Origin: Cliona cf. orientalis
Taxonomy: Eukaryota; Porifera; Demospongiae; Clionaida; Clionaidae
DNA: 64,000 nucleotides
Assembly: GCA_963930775.1 (NCBI GenBank)
Contig: OZ005689.1
Span: 15,004,923 to 15,068,922, forward strand
Direction: 5' to 3'
The notes beneath the pieces were generated by a model. It was not told where the DNA came from, searched no databases, and saw nothing but the letters and a program-made list of their open reading frames with translations. Below, piece after piece: positions 12,501 to 24,480 of the stretch; the first letter of the stretch is position 1, and every line of letters starts with the position of its first letter. The translations under genes and the position numbers were made by a program.

Positions 12501-15500
12501 TTGTTTGAGAGTTGCTTAACTACAATTATGCAACATGTCTCCAGTCACATTAGGATGTATTGTCTCATTAATTGCATGAATTAGACAGCAAGACAAATTC
12601 ACAACTCAGTATTAAGCAAAAAGAAGATGTAAAAGGCTGCCACCAGCCCTCACAGATCCAGTCTTTCTTTGCTTGCTAAAATTGGACAGCAGGGCAGTGC
12701 AAATAATCGTTAAAAATGAGAGAGAGTTCACTATCGAGGCTGAAGTTGAGCCAGATGAGCAGCAGGTCTCTCCAAAGCTTGCAACTCCAACAATTTACTC
12801 AAGACATGATTGTGGTTCGCCAGAAGTCTTCCCCATATGGGGGGACAGAGTCAACAGTCGTCGGTCAAGGGTGATGAGCAGGAAGTTGTTCCGTTGTTCA
12901 GGCTGGAGATATTCAGCCAGATCCAGAGATATCTGATGACGGAAGGCAGACATCTGGCAGAGGTGCCTCAGAGGATAAATCTGGGCATCATTCTAAAAGG
13001 AAGGACAGCCCTAATGTAGGATCAAAGCCTGCGGCTAAAACAAGGAAGGTGACAGATGTGGAGCCTGAATCATTCTCTACCAATGCTGACTCAGATGTGA
13101 GTGAAGCTGATGAGGGAAATGATACTGACTCTGCTGAAGAGTCAGATGAGTGGTCCCCCTCCAACAAGGAAACAGACTCCTTCGTAGAGTTGGTGTTTAG
13201 GAAAGAGTTGATAAAAGCATAAAAGGATAAGCTGCTCAAGGATTATCCTAAACCATCCACTAATGCTATTCATACATGTTCCAGTTCTGGATTTTTCTAT
13301 CAGAGCCGCTCATTACCAGATTCAGCCTGCTGATTCCCAGTTGTAGCTACAAGATCCAGAGGTCTGTGTACATGTTGGATGCAGCTAATCCACTGATAAA
13401 AGCGTTTGAGCTTTTACAACACGAGAAAGAGGAGATTGATATTTCTGAGGTATCTAAAGTGGTCAGAGCGTCGCTTCACCTACTTGGGGGTGCAATTGCT
13501 CACTTGACAACTCAAATAAGGAAAGGAGCTCTCAGTAAAATGAAGCCTCAATGGGCTCACGTCGCCAAAGAGAAGTTTCCGGAAGCCAGGCGTAATCTGG
13601 AATAAAGTTAGCTAGGCTTAGTTTTACAGCTGTTTAGCACGTTACTTATCGATCTTACGAAGTTCAGCCCTCACTCTTTGGTGAAGGCTTTGAACAAGTT
13701 GTAGAGAGGAGAGCCAAAACCACAATAACACTAAAGAAGACTGCTACTCTTGGTGCGTCAAGCACACCTCAAAAACTTTTTTCGTCCTTCCTATCAATCC
13801 AGTCGGCCCTTTCGTCAAGGCACCACTTGAAATCAGAGCCGTGGGTGGCTACCAAAATCAGACGGCGTTTTTGGGAGGCTCGATGGTACATCCACTCGAG
13901 GAAGAGCAGCCCCAAGGTACGTAGAAGGAAGACCCAATTACAACCGAAAAGTGCGGCACAACAACTAGCAGCACCTATATCCAGGAAGATATATATGTCA
14001 ATCATCGGCCTCGTGCAAAAATAGCAGGACGACTCCGTCTCTTTATATCCAACTGGTAGCAGCTAAGCAGCGACAGTTGGGTACTGCCAGCTGTCTTAGT
14101 TATCAAAATATAGAGTTTCTGCAGTGTCTGCATCAGGGAAAGCCTCCCATTCCTCATCAGTTTGCAGACGAACAAGGTCGCACCATCTCAAACAAAGTAG
14201 CTACAGGCATTACTAGACAAAGGGGCCATTGTGGAGTGTACAGGAGATACAACACAAGGAGAATATATATCCTGGTCCCAAAGCCGGGAGGGAAATTCCG
14301 ACCTGCCCTCAATCTCCGAAACCTCAATGAGTTTGTAACACCGTATCATTTCAAGATGGAAGGGTTACATTCAGTACACAATCTGCTTCAGAGAGGTGAT
14401 TACATGGTAAAGATTGACCTGAAAGATGTGTACTTTACCATTCCAATCGGCGACTGCAGTCGGAAATTCCTCAAGCAGATTCATGTGGAACCAAAGGAAA
14501 CTTCAGTTTTGTTGCCTTCCTTTCGGTCTATCATCAGTCCTTTGGGTATTCACAAAGGTATTAAGACCAGTGATTGCATATCTCCGTATGCAAGGTTTGC
14601 ACATAGTTGCATAATTAGCCTGGACAATATTCTCTTAATGTGCCAATCACAATCACTTCTCAGGGAACAGACTTCCCTAGCGCTAAACATCCTTCAGGTA
14701 TTAGGCTTTGTGATCAATTGGGAGAAGTCGGAGCTAAAATGATATTATATCTTGAGTTTCTGATCGACTCGTTGCTCATGCAAATACTCCTTCCAGACGA
14801 GAAAATTAAGAAGCTAAATAAGCAGGCGGGTTCTCTTCTGTGAAAGAAGGAATTCTCTCTACACAGTCTTGCTTGATTTATTGGCCTGGCAAGTTCTACA
14901 ATCCCAGCTGTATGGCCGGCTCCACTATGGTACAGAAATCTTCAGATGTTGAAAATAAAGGCAACTCCACATCAAGGAGTCTTACGATGCCCTGGTGGAG
15001 ATTTCACTGGCTGAAGAGGAAGTACTCGTCTGGTGGAAAGAGAAGCTACGGGCTTGGAATGACCGCCAATTGCTGGAGCTACAGCAGAGGGTCTATATCG
15101 GAAGCGATGCATCTACCATCGGTTGGGGCGCGACCCTAGGAAAACAGGAAACAGGTGGCTTCTAGTCAGAAGCAGAAAGAATAATGCACATAAATTTAAT
15201 GCTTTGGAATTGTTGGCAGCAAAATTTGCAGTCCAGGCTTTCCTAAAAGCATGTTTTCCTCCAGATCCCCTCCTCATTGTGCTCAGGACCGACAACTCAA
15301 CTACAGCTGCATAAACAAGATGGGAGCAATTAACACGCTCCAATCTGCTCAACAGCATCACCAAAAGTCTTTGGGTTGGGTATGGTGTTTGAAAGACACT
15401 TCATACTTCATGCAGAACACATCACTGGGGCAGAAAATATCTATGCAGTTTGGCAGTCGCAAAACATCATAGACCGAAGCGATTGGGCACTCAATAAGGA

Positions 15501-15856
15501 AATCTTCCGACAACTCTATCTTCTGTGCGGACCAATCACTAAAGACCTCTTCGCATCAAGACTTGAATTTAATGCACAATGCCAAAAGTTCTACAGTTGG
15601 TTTCCAGACCCCAACGCAGTGGCCACAGACGCCTTTGCTCAAGAATGGGGCCAGCATCAACTTTGTTTTCTAAACCCACCATGGATCTTGATGGCCGGGT
15701 GTCTAGCCCTCGTGAATCAACAAAACGCAACGGCAGTGGTGATTGCTCCATTGTGGCCAAGCCAATCATGGTACAGTCAGCTATCAGGCCCGTACGCAGC
15801 CTTTCTCAAACATGGGGGCATGGCTCAGATAGGTATGTTGTGGGCATTAGCCCACA

Positions 15857-16190
15857 GCCCACCTGGGGGGGGGGGGGGGGGAGGGGGGGGAGAGGTCTGG
15901 GGGCATGCTTCCCCAGAAAAATTTTGAAATCATTTTAGACTGAGGCATTCTGACAGTGATTTACAATAAATTATGGGCTGATGCTGCTAGCTACTAGACA
16001 AGCACTATGTACACTGGCTATGCAATCTATTGCACATCCGGTGTGCGTTATTTGGAAAACAACACTTCATTTTCCGCATGTAAGTTACACCAGGTATATT
16101 TCTAGTGTTATGCTAGGTGGCCAAAAAAGGGGGGTTCAGACGAACCCCCTCGAACCCCCCCCCCTCCCCCCTGTGTACGGGCCTGGCTAT
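15857..16190. repeat. Nested element with G/C-homopolymer ends
   Basis: A long G run (GGGG..AGGGGGGGG) at the left and a C-rich right end (CCCCCTCGAACCCCCCCCCC) enclose about 270 bases unrelated to the surrounding DIRS sequence. The outer bases CAGCCCACC and, reversed, CAGGCCCGTACACAG suggest short inverted termini. No target duplication could be read and the boundaries are approximate. Confidence 0.45.
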
Positions 16191-16528
16191 TTTGGATGGC
16201 AATCGATCATCCTTGAGTTCTTCCTCCAAAGCAAACTAGTTCCAACAATTCACCAGGAATTCTGGTTGACCACTTGGCTTGTCTCAGGCAATCCTTTAAA
16301 GCAGATGGTATAATATCGGAACAAGCATGTACCTTGCTTCTGTCATCGTGGAGGGAAAAAATAACAAGAGCTATCAGTCAATCGGGAAAATATGGTGTGG
16401 CTGGTGTAGTACAAGTGGACGGGATCCACTTAATTCCCCTCTTTATAATTTTTAGCTCATCAAGGGAAGAGTTATCGCTCGTTGAATGTTTATCGTTCAG
16501 CTTTTTTGTCTACTTTTCCACAGATTAA

Positions 16529-17541
16529 GGTACCATTTAATTGCGTGGGCGTGAGCGTCAGGAATGGCTAATTCAATTAGCGAATCGTGAAGGGGCGTGG
16601 CCGAAGAGGCCATACGAGTGCTTTTGGTCGAAGGTGGGCGTGTCCAGAATCGGCCAGGGATGATTATGCGCGTGTAATTAGCGACCGGAAGTGGCCCCTG
16701 AAGAAAAGGCCGGTAATTGCCCACATCAAAGCAAGATCAAAGCATTCTTTCTTAACTATTAACCGCAACGACAAAAAAAAAAAAAAAAAAAAAAAAAAGC
16801 TTATTAGGCCTAATTAAGCATGTGGGCGTGTTCCTGGCACTGTGTGGAGTGTGTGCGTGTGCGTTAATGCAGGTTTTATTGCTTCCGATTGGGCGTGGCT
16901 TCACGGGCCAGTGCTTGGACATCGGCGCCTGGGACTTGGCCTCGGCGATAGGTGGGCGTGTCCCGGCTGCGGTGGTGACCTTTGAACCCCGCGAGGAGGC
17001 TTTGGGGGCGTGGCAGGAGGTCAAAGGTGAGGCCATGTCTGTTAATGAGGCACTGTACGGCGGTGCGATCGAGGGGCCTGTACGGCTGGACGGAAGCTGA
17101 CGATGGTTTGAAGCGGATGTGGTTGCGATGACGTGTTGTTACTCCGCCCACACAGGAAATGAGGTGAGCTCTTGCGTGGGCGGTGTGGCAGAACGGCCTC
17201 CAAGTGTTTGTGTGTGTTTTGGCCTTGAGGAAGCTGTGTGTTTTAATTGCGATTGATTGTGGGCTTCCGGTGGACATCCGGTGGTTAGTAGGCACTTGAT
17301 TGAGAATGGTGGTCCTTGGGGAACGGGGTGGGGCTGTTTTGGGCGTGGCCTGGCCCCTCCCTTCCGGCTCGGCTTCCGGTCCATGGAGGATATTAAATGA
17401 ACACTTCCGGCTCTAGCAGCCACACCCCTGAGACCTGTGCAATTAAAAGGGCGTGGTTACACAACATGCACCTCACTAATGACTTTGATGTGGTTTAGGT
17501 GTCATATCCCCCACCTCACGCCCACGCAATTTAATGGTACC
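16529..17541. mobile_element. Nested 1013-bp element with TTAA target duplication
   Basis: TTAA flanks both sides (16525-16528 and 17542-17545). The ends are 27-base inverted repeats, GGTACCATTTAATTGCGTGG and onward, with one mismatch. TTAA targets are typical of piggyBac and Kolobok elements. The interior is GC-rich compared with its surroundings, contains an A run at 16772-16798 and about ten copies of GGCGTG, and has no transposase. The GC-rich open frames inside it (16822-17423, both strands) look like chance. Non-autonomous. Confidence 0.85.
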
Positions 17542-18595
17542 TTAATAGTGTATCGGTTGGTCAGCATCCTCTGATAGTGAGGTTAATGAAAGGGGCTTTC
17601 AACTTGAGGCCTCCAGCTCCAGGATATGAGGCTACATGGCCAGTACACAATCATTTTTAAAGAATTTGGGATCATCTGATCTATTGTTGTAATGGTTGTC
17701 TTGGAAACTTGTAACCCTCATGGCTCTGGCTTTAGCCTGTAGGTGCTCAGAACCAAATACTGTCTCAAAGTAGCAACTGGGCAGACAGAGGAACGGTTCC
17801 TCTTTCAGTCGCTCAGTTGTAAACTGCTTCAATGGATTAGTGGCATTAGAGATTTAGTGAGGCCCTGCTCATCAAAAAAGATTCCTGGAACTTCCATCAG
17901 TTGTAGCATCCACTAAAAGTCTACGAGACACACCGCTCAAGGAAAAGAGGCTTTTTCTAAGTTATATGAAGCCTCACAAGCCAGTAGCAACATCAACCAT
18001 TGGCCATTGGATTGTATCAGTGCTCACTTCCAGTGGTGTAGATGAAAAGTTTAGACTCGGCACATAGCACAAGAAATGCATCAGGTCATCAGAGCGGGCA
18101 TTCCCGTGGACATGATTTTGCAAGCAGCAAGTAACCCAAAGAACCTTACGAAAGCTGTTTTAAAGCTGTTTTAAGCTACGAATAGCTATACATCCTAATG
18201 TGACTGGAGACATGTTGCATAATAGTCAGAATGGCCAAGGCTGCACATGCAGCAGCCTAAGGCTATTCTAGATTATGTAAATGTTGTAAGGAACATTAGG
18301 ATATTTAATTATCCCATCCAAGAGTTTGATTGTTTTTCTCTGATTAAATTAACTTTCCCACCCTTATCTCTGGTTATTACTATAAATTAGTATGAATTTT
18401 GAAAGACTGGATCTGTGAGGGCTGGTGGCAGCCTTTTACATCTTCTTTTTGTAGACTATTGAGCTGTGAATTTGTCTTGCTGTCTAATCCGTGCAATTAA
18501 TGAGACAATGCATCCTAATGTTCCTTACAACATTTATATAATCTATAGAATAGCCTTCGGCTGCTGTGCAGCCTCGGCTATTCTGGCTATTAGTT

Positions 18596-20657
18596 TGCAA
18601 GTCATATTATGTACACATCAGAAAAAAATTACTTGCTTGTGTGATCCTCAACACCATAATATTATTATTATGCATAAAACTGGCAAGGATCAAACTCTAT
18701 ATTATTAGTCACTAGCACTGTACTAATTAGGCCACTGTATAACAAATACTTGTTTCCTGTACTTTTCTATGCCTGAAGAGCATATCACCAGGCAGTCATC
18801 AATAAATTTTATTCATTATTCATTATGTATGAATATCATTATGTAATTACTCTAGTAAACATTGCCCACTTCCTGTGGTTTACAGAAAAATGACTAGCTG
18901 GCTTGCTATTTTGCTACAAATAAACATGTGGGCGGGTGATGGAAAACAATGAATCAAGTTATAGTGGCATTAATATTATTGTCATGTGTACCTACCAAAA
19001 GAATTTGTTATGATCTCCAGCAGCATGTGAATAGCTACTAGTATGAATAACTGAGCATGAATATAATATTATACCTGAGCGTGAATGAATAGCTATACTA
19101 GTATGAATAGCTGAGCATCACGTACGCAGCAACAGTTTAATTCGGTTTAATAATTGGTATCTAATCTTTGAATGAATAGCAGGCAGCTTGAAGCATATTT
19201 ACACAGGTCATGAATAACTAGGCAGCATATGGTGCGTTGACAACTAGACGCCTCTGCATGGGAAGTATATATTTCTGACGTTTGAGTGTAGCAAATTAGG
19301 CAGAAAATAAGCTCTTATTGCTGCACTATAGCTGCATGCATATAGTGCGCATGCGCATAAGGTGGGCGGTGGCGCCTGGCAGCTAGCTAGCGCTTGTAAT
19401 TGCATTCTTGAAAGACAAGACAGAGACAAGCAAGGGCTGGCTGAATCCAGTTTAGGCTGGCAGAGCCAGCGTGTTGGCATAAAATGGATCTGCAGGGCTG
19501 GAAATAGCCACTCTCGCAACAGTTCCATTGTTGCCCAGCAAAGTTTCCAAAGGTAACAATAATAATAATTATTATTAATTCGCTTTGGGGTGGCATTTAC
19601 TGCACATTGTTCTTGAGTGAAATGCAGAAGATATGGACGTGAAGCATCAACACCCCCGGAGTGGCTATCCGAAGGATGCACAAGAGACCAGGACCAACTG
19701 CAAGCTCTGTATATATTATATACATGCATAGGACTGGCACAGGAGTGACTATTATAGTTTTGTCACTGTTACTATTTAATTCTAGCCTGGGATGTTTTTC
19801 TTTCCGGTTTTTTTTCCTCTCTTATTTTTCCTCAATGAACGAGGTTTTTTGGAGAGGTTTTTTTTCCCATGGCTATGTTGGCTAGCATAGCCAAAATTAA
19901 AAGTGCAATACTCACAGCCCATCCCAGTTACTGTTAGGCTTATTATTATTAATTTTCTTTGTGTATTAGTACTTAATACACTATGATGTTCGTCAGTATA
20001 CTTTGCTGGCTCGGCTCGCACTGCTTTTGCCATTCCCAATAATTGAGGTGTCAATATGTGGATTGCATGCACGGGGAGCTTAAATGAGAGGTATGGCTAT
20101 GTAATGATTACCTCATCAAAGGATTACATACTGCCAAGAGTATAATAATAATAAAGATAGAGGGAAAGTGTCCTACCCTCTGTACAGAAGCTGTTGATAT
20201 TTTAATGCTGGCATAATAATATAATACACAACCATACGTAATAATAATATTATTATCATAGTCTTAATAATAGTGATTGCTGAAGAGAGGTCCTCCGGAA
20301 GATTTACTACCCCTAAGGTCGTGATTTCATGACTCTATCATCAGTTTCAAAATTATGTGAGCTGAATTTTATATAACATGACGTTATGTTCATTCATGGC
20401 ATGTCCATACTTTTTCATTTTACACAAGGTGACAAAAATGTTTTACGTGAAATTAGATCCTACGTGTAACAAATACAGTGATCTGATTGGTGGAACTGCA
20501 GTATCTAGCTATCCTTCATAATAAATAGCTAAACCTTATAAGCCCCATAAAAAACCTTATAAGCTCTATAAAAAAATCTGGTTAATTTTGTTTGCCTATG
20601 GCTAGTTTGTTGCTAGGCAGTTGTTTATATACAAAACTGTTGGGCATTGTTGCTAAG
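18596..20657. other. Intergenic, no certain gene
   Basis: Mostly AT-rich spacer. A GC-richer patch at about 19330-19700 holds GTGCGCATGCGCAT, resembling the cassette promoter palindrome. Open frames here (161 residues at 19244-19729 minus; 64 residues at 19362-19556 plus) show no domain and no paralogue in the window. A CT/TTTTCC-rich strand-biased patch lies at 19795-19870. I cannot assign a gene. Confidence 0.35.
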
Positions 20658-20791
20658 TAGTTAGACACTATTTAGTCAGTTTCTATGTGATTTAGAAGAC
20701 CTCAGGGCTCTGTAGAACCCTCGCTTTGCATCATATACAGCCCTTCAGTCTTCTAAATCATATATATAGAAAACTAAAGAGTGTCTAACTA
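20658..20791. repeat. Hairpin element with TTAGACACT ends (copy 2)
   Basis: Inverted arms run from TAGTTAGACACT to AGTGTCTAACTA around a GGGCTCTGTAGAACCC centre. The ends match the element at 1091-1235; the interior differs. The outermost bases read TA on both sides, which would fit a TA target site. Confidence 0.65.
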
Positions 20792-21259
20792 TTAATTTTA
20801 TTTATATAGTTTACCTGTACTAACAGTTACTTAATATGATGCATGCTTGAAGTTGACAAAAATACTATTGTTGCATGAACATTTCTAACACAAAATTTTG
20901 TGAACAAATTAACACGAATTAGTTAAAATAATAATTATTTTGATAGTACAAACTTCATCAGGGTACACCAGTTTACAAAACTTAGTAAGAACAGAAAATT
21001 CATCTAAAAATAATGCAACTGACTACATGGACTAATATTGTGACCTCATCCTACATAATAAACATTATATCTGACATTCATTCTATCCAGGCTATTAATG
21101 CAGCTATTCCTAGGCTATCGGCCTCTTACGATTAGAACATAATAAAATTTAATGCATCATTATTAAACATGCAACATCAATTAATATCCCTTTCACAATC
21201 ATGAACACGTTCTTGGGCAAAAAGGATACACAATCATTCTATCAAAGAGTATTTTAGTG
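20792..21259. other. 3' flank of minus gene B
   Basis: No gene. The stretch 20945-21240 (AAACTTCATCAGGGTACACCAG; CCCTTTCACAATCATGAACA) is closely repeated before minus gene C at about 26140-26420 and more weakly near 2880-2960 and 53160-53230. It is the conserved 3' flank of the minus genes. Confidence 0.5.
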
Positions 21260-22211
21260 TTACAACAAAAAAATTAAGCAAATCAGTGAGCAGAACAGCA
21301 GTAACATTCTCTCCACTATTACTTTACAGCTAGAAGAAGTAGTCTCTTGATCCAGATATGTAGATGCTGTGGCTGTAGTTTGCTCGATAGACCCTTCAGC
21401 AGATGCTGTGGCTGTAGTTCGCTCGGTAGTCTGTTCAGCAGATGCTGTGGCTGTAGTTTGCTCAATGGTCTCTTTAGCAGATGCTGTGGTTGTAATTAAA
21501 TTCTGCTTGGTTATCTCTTCAGTAGATTCTGTGACTGTAGTTTGCTCAGTGGTACTAGTCTCTTGACTCGGATCTGCAGATGTAGTGGTAGTCTCTTGAT
21601 TGCAGTTGCATTCGGATTGAAGAGTACTTATGTTGTATCTTTGAGGAAAAGGGTAACAGTAATTATAAGCTGGATCACGGCTTCTAATAAAGACAACACC
21701 TTGTAAATGTTCATGCTTTTCTTCAGTCATATGAATGTTTATGTGATAAACACATGTATTCGTCATGATATCAATGCTCTCACGATTAGTGCTATGATTA
21801 GTGTATGAGATACTCTGATCTGCAGCAGGCTCAAATTCGTTGAGGGGTTGCCATCCATCCTTGAATGAATAGTAAGTGAATTCAGCATGAGAACAATCAG
21901 TCTTTAGTGTGAGATTTGACGAATCATTATAATTATTAAATTCTGAGTTGTTTGTCCAGACAAGAGAGCATGAAGTTTCTACAATCATATCAAGATAAAA
22001 CCATTCAAATTAATATTGAGGTTTAAACCTTAAGAATTACCATTGTATAAGTGGAGTAAAATTAATACATATTGCCACCACATTCTAGCATTTAGCACTA
22101 CCATGTAGGTTATTAATGATATATTATTACTTATGGAGCCTAACCTGCCAATGATGCTACAGAGATAATCATTAGCAACCACAGCAGGGTGTTAGCACTC
22201 GAGTTCCTCAT
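21260..22211 (-). CDS. Cassette B minus gene: GPI-anchored six-cysteine protein with long Thr-rich stalk
   Basis: Exons 22145-22211 and 21260-21978 give 261 residues. Signal peptide 1-22 (MRNSSANTLLWLLMIISVAS...), then the same six-cysteine domain as copy A (TSC, TDC, NTC, NYC, ECNC). After it comes a stalk of about 90 residues built from imperfect units such as QTTATASAE and QETTTT, encoded by a minisatellite at about 21350-21600. The end is a hydrophobic GPI-type signal after TTSSSCK. The stalk is probably O-glycosylated and holds the domain away from the membrane. It is the longest of the copies. Its receptor partner is only a relic (22484-22665), so this gene may act with partners from other cassettes. 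Confidence 0.83.
21350..21600. repeat. Coding minisatellite in the stalk of minus gene B
   Basis: Imperfect units containing GATGCTGTGGCTGTAGTT, spaced about 50-60 bases, encode the Thr/Ser/Ala-rich repeats of the stalk. Related but fewer units lie in copy C (26560-26740); they are nearly absent in copy A. Confidence 0.7.
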
Positions 22212-22483
22212 AATATTGTTCAGTTTTATCACGTCCAAATGTGCAGTATCGATCAGAATATTCACTTGTTCAATAGCAATAGCTGTAGGCTCCTTTCTTT
22301 TATAGGTCGACCGCGGCACCGTGACATCATTTCGGTCACGTCCTTGCGTAATATGTCACCAATAGCGCGCGCATGCGCAATCGCTTCCGCCTGAACAGGA
22401 AGAGTAATGATGGTAGAAGTGGTCGTCAGCCACGAAAACAGTTTCTGATCGATGATGCCATCATAGTACTAGCCTAGCTTTGT
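22212..22483. promoter_or_regulatory. Divergent promoter of cassette B (compact form)
   Basis: 272 bases between the minus start codon and the relic plus start. In order: TATAAAAG for the minus gene (about 22300), TGACATCATTTC (22322-22333), CCAAT (22359-22363) and GCGCATGCGC (22369-22378), then GAACAGGAAGAG and GTGGTCGTCA. The same order and spacing occur in cassettes C and D. GCGCATGCGC matches the NRF1 consensus known from bidirectional animal promoters; use by NRF1 is inferred. Confidence 0.7.
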
Positions 22484-22665
22484 CGCACCACATATTCTTT
22501 ATAGCTTTCTTGCTCCCTGCTCTTTGCTTCACTAATAATTATACTCTCAGATGGTGAGTACTGCCGACTGAGCATGAATAGAGTAGAGTCTTGCTTTGTT
22601 CCTGGCCAAATGAAGTAAAACCACTCTCTCAAGATGAAGGAATCGAAATGGTGGTTATATAATAA
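22484..22665 (+). pseudogene. Relic of a receptor gene (exon 1 and a scrap of the Ig exon)
   Basis: Sequence follows receptor exon 1 (CACCACATATTCTTTATAGC), but the start codon is TTG and extra bases shift the frame near the signal-peptide end. The donor GGTGAGTACTG is kept. A scrap of the Ig exon (CTCTCTCAAGATGAAGG, about 22620-22642) follows directly, so most of the gene is deleted. Dead copy. Confidence 0.8.
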
Positions 22666-23989
22666 TATTATAATTATTATGAAATTTGCACATCAGTAGA
22701 ACAACAATACAGCACAATTTCTAGACCTGCCACTCAGTGCATTCGACATGATATTAAATTTCCTGTTGTTTATATTAAAGAATGGTTTGCCTGCCAGCTT
22801 ACTTGCCTATAATATATTGCTGGCAGCATGCATATTATACAGGTACAACCAGATCCGATTCTGTGGCGATGTAAATGCGCTCTAACACAAATGTGAGCTA
22901 TCAGACATCCTACAAACACCCCCTCCCCAACTATAATAAACATACTCATGCATACCAAAGCTTATAAGTATACGTGATCATTGTGGATCTATAAAATCAA
23001 TTGCTATTGACAGTTACTACTTGTCTGTTATAGCTGGACACCAATGGCACCGTCACTGTACCTATGGGATGTGGTTAAAGGTACAGAGTGCAAACCTATG
23101 TCACAAGGTCAAGTCCTCACCAGTAGTACTATTTAGAGCCCAAACATTCTATTCAGCATAAAGAATTGCGTGGGCAGCATTTCCTTTTATGTTATTGCTT
23201 GGGGGATTCCCGTCATTACACTGTGGTATTGCCTTGCATTGCATAATCCTTACTCATAAATATTGCATGCCCAATAGTCTGTGCTACAATAAAAACAATA
23301 ATATTATGTGCATACCAAAATTTAATTATGTTTGTCAGCTGATCACTCTATGTAGTAATAATATAGATAGCTTAAGCTTCCATTGTGCAAATGGAAAATC
23401 GGTGGTTACAGCCAAGGGTGGGCCCTGCATGCCCTAATTAGCATTGACAGGTACAAGTCTTGCCGCCCAGATTCTCTATAATCCATTTCAAGTTTTGTGA
23501 GGATGCATCAATAATTGTCGTGCCATATAAGATCACAACAAACCATTATGTGAGTAGATATGAAGATTATTAAATTTTATATATCATTATAGCTACATGT
23601 ACATTGATACAAAAAACAGGACCCTATACCAATAAAAATCGTTGCATAGTATTATTATGCAATGATTTGAATTCGTTGGTAGCTATAGCATGCATGCATG
23701 ATCCACAAAAGAATCTAGGCATAAGAGGATCAGGCATTCCTTTCCCATTTATAGCAATGCTGAGCATATACCTAACTAGCTACCAGTCAAAAACTCTAGT
23801 GCTGCATTGCTCAATACTCACATTTTAATTTTGCAATCCTTTTAATGTTATGCAAAAATGTTTAGGGTATTCACGACTTGTGATCAAAAGTTAATGATTA
23901 TACAATCAGCTTACAACCTGGTGGGTATACATCTGTTAAGTTTAAAATCCATGAATTTATCATGAACACATTGTTCTTCAAAAATGGCT
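22666..23989. other. Duplicated cassette flank, no gene
   Basis: The blocks at about 23040-23540 (GGGATGTGGTTAAAGG; GGTTACAGCCAAGGGTGGGCC; GATGCATCAATAATT) are shared with 33420-33910 and partly with 9780-10150. The block at 23690-23950 (AGAGGATCAGGCATTCC) is shared with 34440-34660. No coding sequence is seen. Confidence 0.5.
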
Positions 23990-24480
23990 AACATCAAGAG
24001 GAAGAACAGTGTTAGTGGTAACATACTCTCAATAATAATAATAATGCATTATAACTGATATATAGATATAATTATGCAATAATACAATAATTATGCTGTG
24101 GCTGTACCTTGTTCAGGTTGACAAATACTTGTATTTTATATCAAGAGTAACAAAAAGGGCTGATACTGTAGTGTCCTCGGCATTTGAACATAAATCCGAT
24201 TATGGCTCATATTGGCCCTTACCCGGGATATAATTTCAAAACTTTCGTATAGAAGCTGCTACATTGACCCATACACGGAAGCTTACCCAGGAGTCGGCAC
24301 ATGCGTCATGCCATTCAGATATCTATGTGATAAACATACTTATTGGTGTTGATAATTATTAATGCTCTCACTATAATATTATATTATTACATAGTATGAG
24401 ATACTCATACAGGTCTGCATGCGCAGCAGGCTCAAATACATTTAGTGGAAGACTTGATGAGAACAGTCAATCTTCCTGGA
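23990..24480 (-). pseudogene. Relic of a minus gene (GPI-type protein)
   Basis: Fragments match minus genes in order: GTGGTAACATACTCTC (anchor end), GCTGTGGCTGTA (stalk), GTGATAAACATACTTATT and GAGATACTCAT..GCAGCAGGCTCAAAT (cysteine domain), GATGAGAACAGTCAAT. Insertions, deletions and stops break every frame. It lies downstream of the cassette B relic receptor in the same position as the relics at 12435 and 34700. Confidence 0.7.

Larger units (their letters stand above)
12525..18595 (+). mobile_element. DIRS-type tyrosine-recombinase retroelement (broken fossil)
   Basis: The ends are inverted: the stretch near 12540-12665 (GTAAAAGGCTGCCACCAGCC) is complementary to 18395-18530. Just inside the right end, 18187-18310 is an internal complementary region matching the outer part of both termini, which is diagnostic of DIRS elements. 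Parts in order: gag-like region about 12.7-13.6 kb, reverse transcriptase about 14.1-14.9 kb, RNase H region and the DIRS-typical downstream domain about 15.1-15.8 kb, and the C-terminal part of a tyrosine recombinase about 17.6-18.15 kb. It is clearly broken, with at least half a dozen interruptions. Two later insertions lie inside it (about 15857-16190 and 16529-17541). The two termini differ at roughly one base in ten, which suggests a moderately old copy. Confidence 0.8.

Noticed and set aside
15579-15938. A glycine-rich protein gene across a G run
   Set aside because: It is a shadow frame in the DIRS-type fossil running into a homopolymer.
16822-17423. Overlapping GC-rich open frames on both strands
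   Set aside because: They are inside the 1013-bp TTAA element. High GC with few stop codons and frames open on both strands suggest chance.
19244-19729. A 161-residue minus-strand frame
   Set aside because: No domain, no signal peptide or splice support, and no paralogue among the duplicated blocks.
21369-21566. A plus-strand repeat protein (Ala/Val/Cys-rich)
   Set aside because: It is the antisense shadow of the Thr-rich stalk of minus gene B.
21350-21600. CRISPR-like array
   Set aside because: Units are contiguous, degenerate and coding; there are no unique spacers, and the context is a eukaryotic gene.
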